Shown here one piece after another: positions 27,149-36,185 of a DNA stretch of 64,000 nt; the first letter of the stretch is position 1; each line of letters opens with the position of its first letter. The stretch is from the NCBI RefSeq assembly GCF_038005225.1, contig NZ_JBBOSU010000001.1, forward strand, positions 4,318,001 through 4,382,000. Direction: 5' to 3'. The translations under genes were made by a program, and so were the position numbers. Source of the DNA: Solibacillus sp. FSL K6-1523. Lineage in GTDB: Bacteria; Bacillota; Bacilli; Bacillales_A; Planococcaceae. Under the pieces are notes generated by a model that was not told the origin of the DNA, searched no databases, and saw only the letters and a list, made by a program, of their open reading frames with translations.

Positions 27149-27300
27149 TCACTCCTCCAACTCTTTAGGTTCCTGTGATCACCCCTATAGGATTCGTATA
27201 AGGTTATGATACTAATAAAATCTTAACAAACACGCACATCAATTCTTAATGTTTTCTTATTATTTTTCTCTAAGTATGTACAGTTAATAAGAAATACAAA

Positions 27301-27337
27301 AGGCTCGTCATAAGTATAAAACCCTTATGACAAGCCT
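27301..27337 (-). terminator. Terminator of the chemoreceptor gene
   Basis: A 14-bp stem (CTTATGACGAGCCT with its partner, one G-U pair) read on the minus strand, followed by TTTTG, about 70 bases beyond the chemoreceptor stop. Confidence 0.85.
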
Positions 27338-27406
27338 CAATCATTTATATATTTCTTTCTTCCCTATATGATTTACATATTTTTCTGTTGTAAATCATAT
27401 ACACGA

Positions 27407-29416
27407 TTACAATTTAAATTGCTGAACGGCCATTTCCAATTCATTTGACATTCTAGCTAGCTCTTGAGAAACTGCTGAAACTTCTTCCATGGAGGCACTC
27501 ATTTCTTCAGAAGAGGCGGCTACGTTTTGAGAATAATTATTTACTTCAATACTCGTTTTTGAAACCTTTTCTATATGAACGACTACTTCAGCTATATGAT
27601 TTTTCATGTTTTCCATTGCTATGCTAGCTTCGGTGATTTTTGTTGTACCCGCGAGAATGGATTCGTTAATTTCTCCAAATGCTTTCCCGCTTTCATTGAC
27701 AAGGCCCATTGAATCTTCAATACCTCGACCGATATCTTGAATAATTTCATTGATTTGCAATGCTGAGTTGCTAGATTGCTCAGCTAGTTTTCGAACTTCA
27801 TCTGCTACTACTGCAAATCCTTTTCCATGTTCACCCGCTCTTGCCGCTTCAATAGCAGCATTTAAAGCTAATAAATTCGTTTGCTCTGAAATAGATTGTA
27901 TCATTAAACTAATTTGTCTAACTTCATTTGATTTTTCATTTAACATGCTAATCTTTTCAGCAGAAGAACTTACATTTTTATCAATTTCACTCATCTGATT
28001 TACTGTTTGTTCAACGACATCACTACCTTGTTTAGCCGTTTCCGTCGAATATTGTATCGAATCTTTTACATTATTCATACTTACTGTCACATCATCTACA
28101 TGCTTAAATACTTCATTAATAATACCAACTGCTTTTTTCATCGCAGCATCTTGTTCATCTGTTCCAGTCGCAACAAGTTGAATCGATTCAGATATTTCAT
28201 TAGAAGCTGATTGATTTTGGATTGAAGACGCTGCTAGCTCCTCAGATGTAGCTGATAATTGTTGCGATTCATGCGCAATTTTTTGCATCGTTTCTTTCAA
28301 ACTGTTTGACATCGTATTGAAATTCCTACCCATATCCCCAATTTCATCATTTACCTTTACCGTAACTTGTTGCGTTAAATCACCTTTAGACATCGCTAAA
28401 GATAAATCACTAATACTATTAATTCTATTCGTTATACGTAAACTCATAATAATAGAAGCGATGACAGCAAGGATTGCAATAACTCCACCTATTACGAAAA
28501 GCATTGTTCTTATGAAAGTCGCTGTACTTAAAATTTCAGCCTTCTCGATGACAGCAATATACTTCCAGCCATCAATTTCTGAAGAGATTGTATTGAACAC
28601 ATAGTCTTCTCCATCTAATTTCGTTTCAAATATGCCATCCTCTTCGGAAAATTCTAATGAAGGGATATTTAATGAAGAAATTGGTTGGAAATTCAATTCA
28701 GGATCTCTTGGATGTGCAAGGATTGTCCCATCTTCTTGTGCAAGAATGACATACCCATTTTCACCGATACTTACTTCCTTAATAATATCTGTTAAGCCGT
28801 CTAAACTTACATCTAAGCCTAACACACCTATTTGTTTGCCATCTTTTTCAATCGATACAACATTACTTACGATAATTCCTTCTATACCCGTTGCTGCATA
28901 AGCACTTGTTAATTTTACTTTTCCTGGTTCTTCAACACCCGCGCTGTACCAAGGGCGATCTCTCGGATCAAAACCAGCTGGCACGGGGCCTTCTGGATAT
29001 TGAATATAACCGCCATCCGATGTACCCATATAAACATAAGGGGCATTAGGATGACTATCACTAAAACGAGAAAACACATCAAAAATAGCTTTCTCCTTAT
29101 CCCCATTTGCTGAAGGTGTCATATCGAGTGAACCTTCTCCCGCAATGTCTTTATAAGAAGTAATACTCGAATCAGCATCTACAACGAAACGGTCATTCGC
29201 TAATAAATTGACGTTTTCCCTAATCGTTTCAAAGTATAGAGCAATTCCGTTATCCACTTATTTAATTTCTCTTTCACTGAAAGTAATATAATCGTCCTTC
29301 GTTTTTTTGCTAACGGTTCCGTTAACTAAAACTCCAATAAAAACTATCGGTACTAATGATAGTAATAAAGAGAAAACTAATAACTTTGCCTTAAACGATA
29401 TTTTCTTCTTATTCAT
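27407..29416 (-). pseudogene. Methyl-accepting chemotaxis protein split by one in-frame stop
   Basis: The natural start is ATG 29416 behind GGAGAGG. It encodes MNKKKISFKAKLL and a membrane helix, then runs to a TAA at 29258-29260 (codon 53). The very next codon continues in the same frame as a full dCache sensor domain ([30 protein letters not shown]), second membrane helix (about residue 250 of the remainder), HAMP, and signalling domain with the [38 protein letters not shown] hairpin. A single C-to-T change (CAA to TAA) explains the break. The remainder (from GTG 29257) lacks its first membrane anchor. Readthrough or sequencing error remain possible. Under c-di-GMP riboswitch control. Confidence 0.8.
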
Positions 29417-29554
29417 TTTTACAATCCTCTCCATTTACATACTAGTGAATCAAGCGTAGATTCCCTGCTGCTAAAGCTACTAATTTCAAGAATCCCTTAA
29501 CCCCTTCTAACTATGACCTTTCCCTAATTCCAGATAGTTTTAAACGCTCAAAAA

Positions 29555-29581
29555 GGCTATTCTATTTAATATAGAGTAGCC
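29555..29581 (-). terminator. Expression-platform terminator of the c-di-GMP riboswitch
   Basis: GGCTA-C-TCTAT pairs with ATAGA-A-TAGCC (one mismatch) and is followed on the minus strand by TTTTTG. It lies 24 bases after the aptamer and before the chemoreceptor gene, where a transcription-control hairpin is expected. Confidence 0.75.
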
Positions 29582-29604
29582 AAAGAATTTATATATTAAC
29601 TCAT

Positions 29605-29715
29605 AAATTCGGTAACCAGGCGATCATTGTTTAAATTACAGGACTTTTAATAGTCCCCTAAACTTTAGACCCTAGGCTTTGCGTCCTGCCCTTTCGGAAC
29701 AGTTTGCCCTAATCT
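29605..29715 (-). ncRNA. Cyclic di-GMP-I (GEMM) riboswitch aptamer
   Basis: On the minus strand the sequence follows the GEMM-I consensus: AGGGCAAAC, a hairpin with a GAAA tetraloop (CTGTTCC-GAAA-GGGCAGG), the invariant GGACGCAAAGCCT, a variable hairpin, then GATCGCCTGGTTACCG. P1 forms from AGATT (29715-29711) and AATTT (29609-29605). It precedes a chemoreceptor gene, a common target of this class, and is followed by a terminator hairpin. Binding of c-di-GMP is established for the class; on or off control here is inferred. Confidence 0.92.
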
Positions 29716-30069
29716 TCTATAATTTTAGTTTAAAATCACACCTACTTATAATCTCACTTCGCATAACAAACTTCAAGGTTTTTGATCAATCCTAATTGCT
29801 TTAATAGCTCTTTGTAATTTCTTCATGAACACATTTCAAATTCATAGTTTTTGGTAGATCACAGGAAGGTAGTAGCAAAACCGTTACGAACTATTCAAAA
29901 AATACCTAAAGTGGTTTGTAGGCGTTTGGAAATGCATTTCTGAAAGTTTCGCTAACTTATGTTGTGGTTTCCATGCTCTTTTTCAATAAATTCATACAAA
30001 TCCATTTAGTTACTAACTATCGCCTCATAATAATTAGCTTTATATTTTATAAATGGATTCAAAAAGACT
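29716..30069. other. Intergenic region between the two divergent riboswitches
   Basis: About 350 AT-rich bases that must contain the promoter of the chemoreceptor transcript on the minus strand. I see no gene, no repeat copy and no clear -35/-10 pair. Confidence 0.5.
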
Positions 30070-30098
30070 TTGACTTTCTTATAAAAAGAATGTAAATT
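30070..30098 (+). promoter_or_regulatory. Candidate promoter of the guanine riboswitch operon
   Basis: TTGACT (30070-30075) is followed after 17 bases by TAAATT (30093-30098). The -35 is good and the -10 weak. A 6-bp inverted repeat (GCGAAC/GTTCGC, 30108-30144) follows in the leader before the aptamer. Confidence 0.5.
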
Positions 30099-30152
30099 GA
30101 TATACACGCGAACGATAACTATAAAGTTCAACGTTAATGTTCGCCTTTTGAG

Positions 30153-30225
30153 TTCTTCGTATAAATTTGGAGATATGGTCCAAAAGTTTCTACCAAACTA
30201 CCGTGAATAGTTTGACTATGAGGAA
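30153..30225 (+). ncRNA. Purine riboswitch aptamer, guanine class
   Basis: All three helices are present: P1 TTCTTCGTA (30153-30161) with TATGAGGAA (30217-30225), P2 TTTGGA/TCCAAA around the loop GATATGG, and P3 CAAACTA/TAGTTTG around CCGTGAA. The junction reads AAGTTTCTACC, as in xpt. The specificity base in GACTATG is C (30216), which pairs with guanine; adenine sensors have U. It leads the DUF3100-amidohydrolase operon; a terminator lies downstream. Confidence 0.95.
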
Positions 30226-30311
30226 TAACAAAAACGATATGTTCTTAACACTAGGCAGATCCATTGCTTTTGTTTAGGGCTATTTCTTGTTTTTTGTTTT
30301 TCTTTTATGTC

Positions 30312-30346
30312 AAACCCTGGTTAATTAACCGGGGTTTTCTCTTTTT
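30312..30346 (+). terminator. Expression-platform terminator of the guanine riboswitch
   Basis: AACCCTGGTT pairs with AACCGGGGTT (one G-U pair), followed by TTTTCTCTTTTT, 60 bases before the DUF3100 start codon. Guanine-bound aptamers of this class normally allow such a hairpin to form, so the operon should be off when guanine is plentiful. The antiterminator pairing was not worked out. Confidence 0.82.
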
Positions 30347-30405
30347 ACTCACATTTATACCGAATTATTTTGAATGGAATCACTTCATAGGAGAGGAAAA
30401 AGAAC

Positions 30406-31266
30406 ATGGAAAACACAGAACAACATCAATCAATATGGGAAAATATTAAAGAAAATTACCGTTTATACTTAGCTGCATTTGTTATCGTTCTTATTGCAGA
30501 ACTTATTGGTATGAAAAAGTTCCAAATAGGCTCCGCTTTAATTATTATTTATCCGATGCTTTTTGCAATTGTAATAAGTGTTTTACTTGGCCGTGATATT
30601 CTTGGATTTTTTAAAGAGAAAGAGGCAAAAAAGGCGTCTTCTCTTGTTCTTGTAGCCATTACACCATTTATGGCAAAGGTAGGTGTGCTTGCTGGTTCAA
30701 ACCTTCCAAAGTTAGTAGATGTAGGTCCAGCATTAGCTTTTCAGGAGCTTGGACATATCGGAACCATACTATTTGCCCTACCGATTGCATTAATGCTCGG
30801 CATTAAAAGAGAAGCTATCGGTGCAACTAGCTCCACATGTAGGGATAAGGACTACGGATTAATTTGCCACCTTTACGGAGCAAATTCACCGGAAGCAAGA
30901 GGAGCTCTTTCTATTTACATAATCGGATTTTTAATCGGAACCATTTATATTGGTTTTTTAGCAAGTATCGTAGCATCTTTTGATTTTTTCCACCCTCTCG
31001 CCTTAGCGATGGCTTGCGGAATTGGTAGTGGTGTAATGATGGCAGCTGCATCCGGTACATTAGCAGCTATTTATCCAGAATACGCCGACCAGATTATAAT
31101 GCTCGCAGGTGCAAGTGATATGCTGGCAGCGGTTGTAGGGATTTACTTTACTTTATTAATTTCACTTCCAATTACAAATAAATTATATAACTGGCTCGAG
31201 CCAAAAATTAGCCCTAAACATACCCGAACGCCAAAAAGCAATAACTCAATGAAAGTTGGTAATTAA
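30406..31266 (+). CDS. DUF3100 integral membrane protein
   Basis: 286 residues with about eight to nine membrane helices and a DUF3100-type core (PFMAKVGVLAGSNLPKLVDVGPALAFQELGHIGTILFALPIALMLGIKREAIGAT, then GIGSGVMMAAASGTLAAIYPE). The function of the family is not established; small-residue helices and a pore-like GSGVMMAAASG stretch suggest a transporter. ATG 30406 is preceded by GGAGAGG. First gene behind a guanine riboswitch and followed by a small membrane protein and an amidohydrolase, so a purine or purine-like substrate is the natural guess. Confidence 0.8.
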   Translation: MENTEQHQSIWENIKENYRLYLAAFVIVLIAELIGMKKFQIGSALIIIYPMLFAIVISVLLGRDILGFFKEKEAKKASSLVLVAITPFMAKVGVLAGSNLPKLVDVGPALAFQELGHIGTILFALPIALMLGIKREAIGATSSTCRDKDYGLICHLYGANSPEARGALSIYIIGFLIGTIYIGFLASIVASFDFFHPLALAMACGIGSGVMMAAASGTLAAIYPEYADQIIMLAGASDMLAAVVGIYFTLLISLPITNKLYNWLEPKISPKHTRTPKSNNSMKVGN

Positions 31267-31267
31267 C

Positions 31268-31729
31268 ATGGCAATGAACATGCGTAATTGGACTATATCT
31301 TTATTGCTAACATCTGTTGTAACAATACTTGTAGCAAATCTTATCGGAAATAATGTATCCATTTTAGAATCCATTCCTGGGGTACTCATTTTATCAACGA
31401 TTGCTTTTGTAGGGATTGCTTTTGGGAAAATTGTTCCTTTAAAAATTCCCCCAATTGTTTGGGTTGCACTTACGGGTTTACTTGTTGCAAGTCCTATCTC
31501 ACCTATAGCGCAACCGGTTATTGAGCATACAGCGAAAATTTCCTTTATGGCTCCAATTACAATCGTTGGTACTTTAGCAGGGATTGGTCTGGATTTTAAA
31601 TCTTTCATCAACCAAAGTTGGAAGATGGTTATTATAGCACTTTTGGTATTTACAGGTACCTTTCTTGTACAAGCGACTTTTGCTGAAATATTTTTGAGAT
31701 TAACCGATACATTAGACTCATTTAACTAA
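31268..31729 (+). CDS. Small membrane protein, partner of the DUF3100 protein
   Basis: 153 residues with four to five membrane helices (about 8-25, 30-48, 55-75, 85-103, 115-135). It begins two bases after the DUF3100 stop, so translation is probably coupled; three nearby in-frame ATGs (31268, 31274, 31280) make the exact start uncertain. The motif APITIVGTLAGIGLDFKSF recalls the C-terminal half of some anion/sodium exporters, but I cannot name a family. Likely the second subunit of one membrane system. Confidence 0.72.
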   Translation: MAMNMRNWTISLLLTSVVTILVANLIGNNVSILESIPGVLILSTIAFVGIAFGKIVPLKIPPIVWVALTGLLVASPISPIAQPVIEHTAKISFMAPITIVGTLAGIGLDFKSFINQSWKMVIIALLVFTGTFLVQATFAEIFLRLTDTLDSFN

Positions 31730-31794
31730 TCAGCGATATAACATAATGTCGTTACAAACCTTATTTCTAATTAAATTATTTTTGGAGGTATACT

Positions 31795-33144
31795 GTGGAA
31801 AACAAAGCTTGTAGTGTAGATTTAATTGTTAAAAATTGTTCTATATTAACCCCTGATTTTAATATACTAAATGACCAATGCTTAGTAATAAAAAATAGTA
31901 CAATTATAGATATTGGCAACACTTCTGATCTTGACACTAAATATAAAGCGCAAGAAACAATTGATGGATATGGTAAATTAGCAATGCCCGGTTTAATCGA
32001 TGCACATACCCATACATGTCAACAGCTTTTGCGCGGGAGAATAGCCGATGAATACCCTATGATTTGGACGCGCATCATGGTTCCATTCGAAAGTAACCTT
32101 AAGGAAAATGATGTACGTATCAGCTCTCAGTTAAGCTTTCTAGAGATGATTAAATCTGGGACAACTTCTTTTATCGATGCAGGTGGAAGACATATGCACA
32201 AAGTAGCCGAATCTGTTATAGAATCAGGCTTGCGTGGAGTGATTACTTGTTCCACAATGGACAGCGGTAAAGATATTCCTGTCACAATGAAATCAAGTAT
32301 AGAAGATAATATTAAAAATAATCTACAATTATTTAACGGGTTTCACGGAGCTGGTGATGGAAGACTAGATGTATGGTTCTCTCTTAGATCAATCATCACT
32401 TGTACACCTGATTTAATCCAGAAAGTTTTCGATACGGCAAAGGGCTGTTCCACTGGTGTACAATCTCATATGAACGAATATACAAATGAAATCGGTTATT
32501 GTTTGGAAAACTTCAAAATGCGCCCGTTTGAATATCTTGAATCTATTGGTGTCTTAGATAAAAACTTCCTAGGTGCGCATAGTATTTTGCTGTCTGACAA
32601 TGAAATTGATATTATCAAAGCGCATAATAGTAAAGTTGTTCATTGTCCAATTAGTAATTCAGGAAAAGGCATCCCAAAAACACCTAGCCTGCTGCAAAAG
32701 GGAATTGGCGTTGGTTTTGGAACGGATGGAGCCGGTCACTCTGGTTTAAGTTTATTTGATCAAATGAAAGTGTTTAAATCATTAATGCGCGCTTTTTGGG
32801 GTGTACCTATTTTTGACCCTGTGGCAATGCCTTCAAAAAGCATCTTAGAAATGGTAACTTTAGGTGGGGCTAAGGCAATGTTGCGAGATCATCAATTAGG
32901 TTCATTGGAAGTTGGCAAAAAAGCGGATATGATCTTAATTAACATTGATCAACCTCATATTCAGCCAACTCATAACTTATTAAACACTTTAATTGAATCC
33001 GTTAATAGCAATGACGTAACCGATTGCATAGTCAATGGTAAACTTTTAATGAAAAACAGAGAAGTTCTTACATTGGATGAAGAAAAAATTAAATTTGAAA
33101 GTAACATTGCAATGAGGGATCTTGCTATTAGAGCAAATATATAA
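31795..33144 (+). CDS. Amidohydrolase-superfamily deaminase (TRZ/ATZ type)
   Basis: 449 residues, GTG start seven bases behind GGAGG. It has the metal-site motifs of cytosine/guanine/MTA-SAH/triazine deaminases: GLIDAHTHTCQQLLRG (about 61-76, HxH), SHMNE (about 225, His), LGAHSILLS (about 260, His) and GFGTDGAGHSG (about 305, Asp). One Zn or Fe is expected and hydrolytic loss of ammonia from an aromatic ring is the usual reaction. It is not the short guanine deaminase of B. subtilis. Guanine riboswitch control suggests guanine or a modified purine as substrate; that is inference. Confidence 0.87.
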   Translation: MENKACSVDLIVKNCSILTPDFNILNDQCLVIKNSTIIDIGNTSDLDTKYKAQETIDGYGKLAMPGLIDAHTHTCQQLLRGRIADEYPMIWTRIMVPFESNLKENDVRISSQLSFLEMIKSGTTSFIDAGGRHMHKVAESVIESGLRGVITCSTMDSGKDIPVTMKSSIEDNIKNNLQLFNGFHGAGDGRLDVWFSLRSIITCTPDLIQKVFDTAKGCSTGVQSHMNEYTNEIGYCLENFKMRPFEYLESIGVLDKNFLGAHSILLSDNEIDIIKAHNSKVVHCPISNSGKGIPKTPSLLQKGIGVGFGTDGAGHSGLSLFDQMKVFKSLMRAFWGVPIFDPVAMPSKSILEMVTLGGAKAMLRDHQLGSLEVGKKADMILINIDQPHIQPTHNLLNTLIESVNSNDVTDCIVNGKLLMKNREVLTLDEEKIKFESNIAMRDLAIRANI

Positions 33145-33190
33145 TCCTCCTTTCATCCTGATAATTTAAAGAATAATTGAGGTTTAATAC

Positions 33191-33967
33191 ATGTCTACAT
33201 CTTTAATAATTTTTAGTATTGTTTTATGTTCCAATTTGATAATTGGTATACTCGTGGGGATATCCGGAATTTCCGGGTTCCTCCTACCTTTAATTTACGT
33301 AGGATTTTTAGATATACCTGTATATGATGCCCTTGCACTAAGTTTCTTATCTTTTGCTGTTTCAGGTATTATTGGTGCCTATTCTTATTGGAAATCAAAA
33401 AACATGGATTTAAAACTGGCTCTTTTCCTGAGCATTGGTAGCATTCCAGGTGCATTTTTAGGCGTCCAAATCAATGTGTTAATTCCTGAATTTTTAGCAA
33501 AGCTACTCCTCTATTTATTTATCTTATTTGCTGGTTTATCTATTTTACTTAAGAAAAACAAGGAGCAGGATAAAGCAAATCAATCTAAGTTATTAAATCG
33601 CCTCTTTGTTGTGATGCTAATTGGGTTTAGCACAGCAGCCTTTTGTGCACTAACAGGAGCAGGCGGCCCCATTTTATTAGTGCCGATACTCGTTAGCCTT
33701 GGAGTCAATATTAGGGTAGCAGTGGGCGTAAGTCTTCTAAATTCCATAGTAATCGCCATACCATCCATATTCGGATATTTCGCCCATGCCGATGTAAATA
33801 GTCTCTCTACGCTAATTGTAGCTAGTTTAGTCGGTACAACAATCGGTATTATCACAGGTTCACGCCTTGCCAATAAAGTACCTATTCAACAGCTAAAAAT
33901 AAGCATCGCACTATTAACGATTGTATCTGCAATCTATATGTTGATTATGCTAACTACCGGAGCATAA
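33191..33967 (+). CDS. TauE/SafE-family membrane permease
   Basis: 258 residues with eight membrane helices in two halves, each opening with the family Gly-rich motif (VGISGISGFLLPLIYVGF near residue 22; ALTGAGGPILLVPILVSLGV near residue 155). TauE/SafE proteins move organic or sulfonate-type anions, often outward. The gene follows the amidohydrolase by 46 bases without a terminator between, so it is probably the last gene of the riboswitch operon and may export or import a product such as an oxopurine or urate-like acid. Confidence 0.88.
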   Translation: MSTSLIIFSIVLCSNLIIGILVGISGISGFLLPLIYVGFLDIPVYDALALSFLSFAVSGIIGAYSYWKSKNMDLKLALFLSIGSIPGAFLGVQINVLIPEFLAKLLLYLFILFAGLSILLKKNKEQDKANQSKLLNRLFVVMLIGFSTAAFCALTGAGGPILLVPILVSLGVNIRVAVGVSLLNSIVIAIPSIFGYFAHADVNSLSTLIVASLVGTTIGIITGSRLANKVPIQQLKISIALLTIVSAIYMLIMLTTGA

Positions 33968-33998
33968 TCTTATAAAGTACCCCGCACTATTAAATAAT

Positions 33999-34031
33999 AA
34001 AAAGACGAGAGAAGAAACCCCTCGTCTTTTT
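33999..34031. terminator. Bidirectional terminator between the riboswitch operon and deoD
   Basis: An 11-bp perfect stem (AAAAAGACGAG/CTCGTCTTTTT) with an 11-base loop and T-runs on both sides, between convergent genes. Confidence 0.92.
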
Positions 34032-34066
34032 GTTATTTTAAACAGTTAATCTTTCATAGCCCTTAC

Positions 34067-34786
34067 TTATACTAAATCTAAAGCTATTTCCATCATCTTT
34101 GTAAATGAAGTTTGTCTTTCTTCTTGTGTTGTTTGTTCATGTGTAATCATATGGTCACTTACTGTTAAAATTGTTAATGCTTTAGCTCCAGCACTCGCAG
34201 CATTTAAATATAAACTTGTCGTTTCCATTTCTTCCGCTAATATTCCCATCTCAGCCCACTTTTTTGTTGCCGTTTCATCGGCATTATAGAAAACATCACT
34301 ACATAGTACATTCCCTACATGCACCTTATAATTCTTTTCATCCGCTACTTTTTTAGCCTTTTCTAATAAATCAAATGATGCTGTAATTGGAAATTGACCT
34401 GGAAGATTGTATTGGTGTGCAAAATTTGAATTTGTCGCTGCACCCATAGCAAGAATAATATCATATAACTTAATATCGGTTTGCATAGCTCCACATGATC
34501 CGATACGAATTAAATTTTTAACGCCAAAAATATTAATTAGTTCCCATGAATAAATCGCCATGCTCGGTGATCCCATGCCAGTACCCATAACAGAAACTTT
34601 CTTTCCTTTATATTCGCCTGTGTAGCCTAGCATACCTCTCACTTCATTAAAAAGAACAGGGTTTTCTAAAAAGTTTTCCGCGATAAACTTTGCACGAAGA
34701 GGATCCCCTGGTAAAAGGATCGTTTCTGCGATTTCGGCCCCATTTGGCTTAATATGTGGTGTTTCTTTTACTTCATTGTTTTTCAT
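34067..34786 (-). CDS. deoD: Purine nucleoside phosphorylase DeoD
   Basis: 239 residues of the trimeric-unit, hexameric PNP family that splits purine (deoxy)nucleosides with phosphate into base and (deoxy)ribose 1-phosphate. Motifs: TILLPGDPLRAKFIAENFL (phosphate loop, about 24-42), VSVMGTGMGSPSMAIYSWEL, RIGSCGAMQ, EEMETTSLYLNAAS (base/ribose site, about 180) and LTVSDH with the catalytic Asp (about 205). Produces free guanine and hypoxanthine, the ligand of the riboswitch on the facing operon. Monocistronic. Confidence 0.95.
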   Translation of the reverse strand: MKNNEVKETPHIKPNGAEIAETILLPGDPLRAKFIAENFLENPVLFNEVRGMLGYTGEYKGKKVSVMGTGMGSPSMAIYSWELINIFGVKNLIRIGSCGAMQTDIKLYDIILAMGAATNSNFAHQYNLPGQFPITASFDLLEKAKKVADEKNYKVHVGNVLCSDVFYNADETATKKWAEMGILAEEMETTSLYLNAASAGAKALTILTVSDHMITHEQTTQEERQTSFTKMMEIALDLV

Positions 34787-35147
34787 TTGATTCTCTCCTT
34801 AATAATATTATTAAGCTATGTCTTTTGTAATAGAGGCTTTTTCTATTAAGTGGGACTTACCTTTAATTAAATTTATGGTCAACTTATAGTATTTATTATA
34901 ACCGAAAATATCAAGCATAAACTTTTTCAAGTATATATTTAATTCCCATACAATGTTCATTACCTATCTCTTTGTATATGCATTACTTACAGCATGGTTT
35001 TCCATAACATAAGTTAATACTATAACACTCGGTTCACTAAGAATTATGGATTATAAAAACTCCATTCATTTTACGCAAAATAATGATTAACAGTATCCCC
35101 CTCTACCAAATTACCGACAAAGGGGGATTAGTTTAGAATATGCCTCC
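34787..35147. other. Intergenic region between deoD and the SIMPL-domain gene
   Basis: About 360 AT-rich bases. It should hold the deoD promoter (TTGACC is present on the minus strand, without a good -10). An 8-bp inverted repeat ATCCCCCT/AGGGGGAT (35095-35128) lies after the SIMPL gene and may end its transcript, though it lacks a T-run. No purine riboswitch is present here. Confidence 0.5.
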
Positions 35148-35801
35148 TTAAAATTGAAATTTAATTCGAACAGAGGCATTAATAGAGATTCTTCCCTGTT
35201 CAATAGGTGTTATAAATTCTTGATTACTCATTTGAACCGCCTTATAAAAAATGGGTGTAACATTATGGCTCTCTTCTATAATCTCAATTGGTATTAGTCG
35301 CAATGGAATATGCATCGTTTCTGCCATGGATTTGGCTTTCCCTATTGCATTAACCAGTGCTAAATTAAGGGCTTGTTGATAATAAGCATCTGAATCTTCA
35401 ATTTTAAACTGAATAGCTGAAACATGATTTGCCCCATTTTGTATAGCTGTATCAATAACCGTACCTGCTTGACTAATATCCGTTATTTTAACAGAAATTG
35501 CATTTTGCACCTCAAAGCCCCTGAGCTCCTGTCTTCCCTCAATATAATCGTAGTTTGGAGAAATCGTATAGACAGTTGTTTGGATCGCCTCTCTTGGAAT
35601 ATTTAACGCAACGAGTGAATCAATGACGCGATTCATAATTATGGCATTTTCTTGTTGAGCTAGACTGACATCCTTTCCTTCTGTACGTACTTCTAACTGA
35701 ATTTGAACATACTCAGGCTGCGCTACTATTTCTCCATTCCCTATCACGGTCATTTCACGTGAAACATTAAATGGTTGAAATTGAAATTGTGGATGATACA
35801 A
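35148..35801 (-). CDS. SIMPL (DUF541) domain protein
   Basis: 217 residues with the SIMPL fold: MTVIGNGEIVAQPEYVQIQLEVRTEG at the start, then QTTVYTISPNYDYIEGRQELRGFEVQNAISVKI and a closing GRISINASVRIKFQF. Function of the family in Gram-positives is unknown; other members are periplasmic or involved in signalling or oxidative stress. No signal peptide is seen here. The start is a TTG at 35801 with AAAGGCGG six bases upstream; ATG 35753 is an alternative without a site. Single gene. Confidence 0.85.
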   Translation of the reverse strand: MYHPQFQFQPFNVSREMTVIGNGEIVAQPEYVQIQLEVRTEGKDVSLAQQENAIIMNRVIDSLVALNIPREAIQTTVYTISPNYDYIEGRQELRGFEVQNAISVKITDISQAGTVIDTAIQNGANHVSAIQFKIEDSDAYYQQALNLALVNAIGKAKSMAETMHIPLRLIPIEIIEESHNVTPIFYKAVQMSNQEFITPIEQGRISINASVRIKFQF

Positions 35802-35978
35802 CGGATTCCGCCTTTCGTGTAATTGTTATGCAATATACTATGCGCTTTAACTAGGTAATTGTTCGTATCAATATTTAATTTTTGCCTTTGCTTGTTGAAA
35901 AGTTAATGGAAGAAGTATTTAGATTTATTCAATATTACAGTGTTGCTATGTATAAAAAACTATACCTATATGAATTTA

Positions 35979-36185
35979 TTAATTATGCGTAAAATATGTA
36001 TTTTTTGCGATTGTAAACAGCCATGCTCGTATATCTTTTTTGCCGCCTAATTGGTAAATGGACTTTAGTGCCTAAAAAAATGTTTCCTGTGTAATTTCTT
36101 CTGCAATATTTTCATCTGACTCCAGTGATCTCATATAAAAACAGACATCATGAAAGTATGCTTGATAGATTTCCTCAAAGTCCAT
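35979..36185 (-). pseudogene. Relic of an ECF RNA polymerase sigma factor
   Basis: Behind a strong GGGGGG site, ATG 36185 opens MDFEEIYQAYFHDVCFYMRSLE, region 2.1-2.2 of an extracytoplasmic-function sigma factor. The frame continues SDENIAEEITQETFF, meets a TAG at 36072-36074 where a Lys codon (AAG) is expected, and goes on as ALKSIYQLGGKKDIRAWLFTIAKNTYF before a final TAA at 35979. Region 4 is missing altogether, so this is a degraded gene. Confidence 0.8.

Noticed and set aside
30108-30144. GCGAAC/GTTCGC pair that looked like twin PurR boxes
   Set aside because: The flanks do not fit the full PurBox and the spacing (25 bases between cores) is off; it is more likely a leader hairpin before the purine aptamer.
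30264-30449. A 61-codon plus-strand frame before the DUF3100 gene
   Set aside because: It covers the riboswitch terminator and overlaps the true start; no credible start signal.
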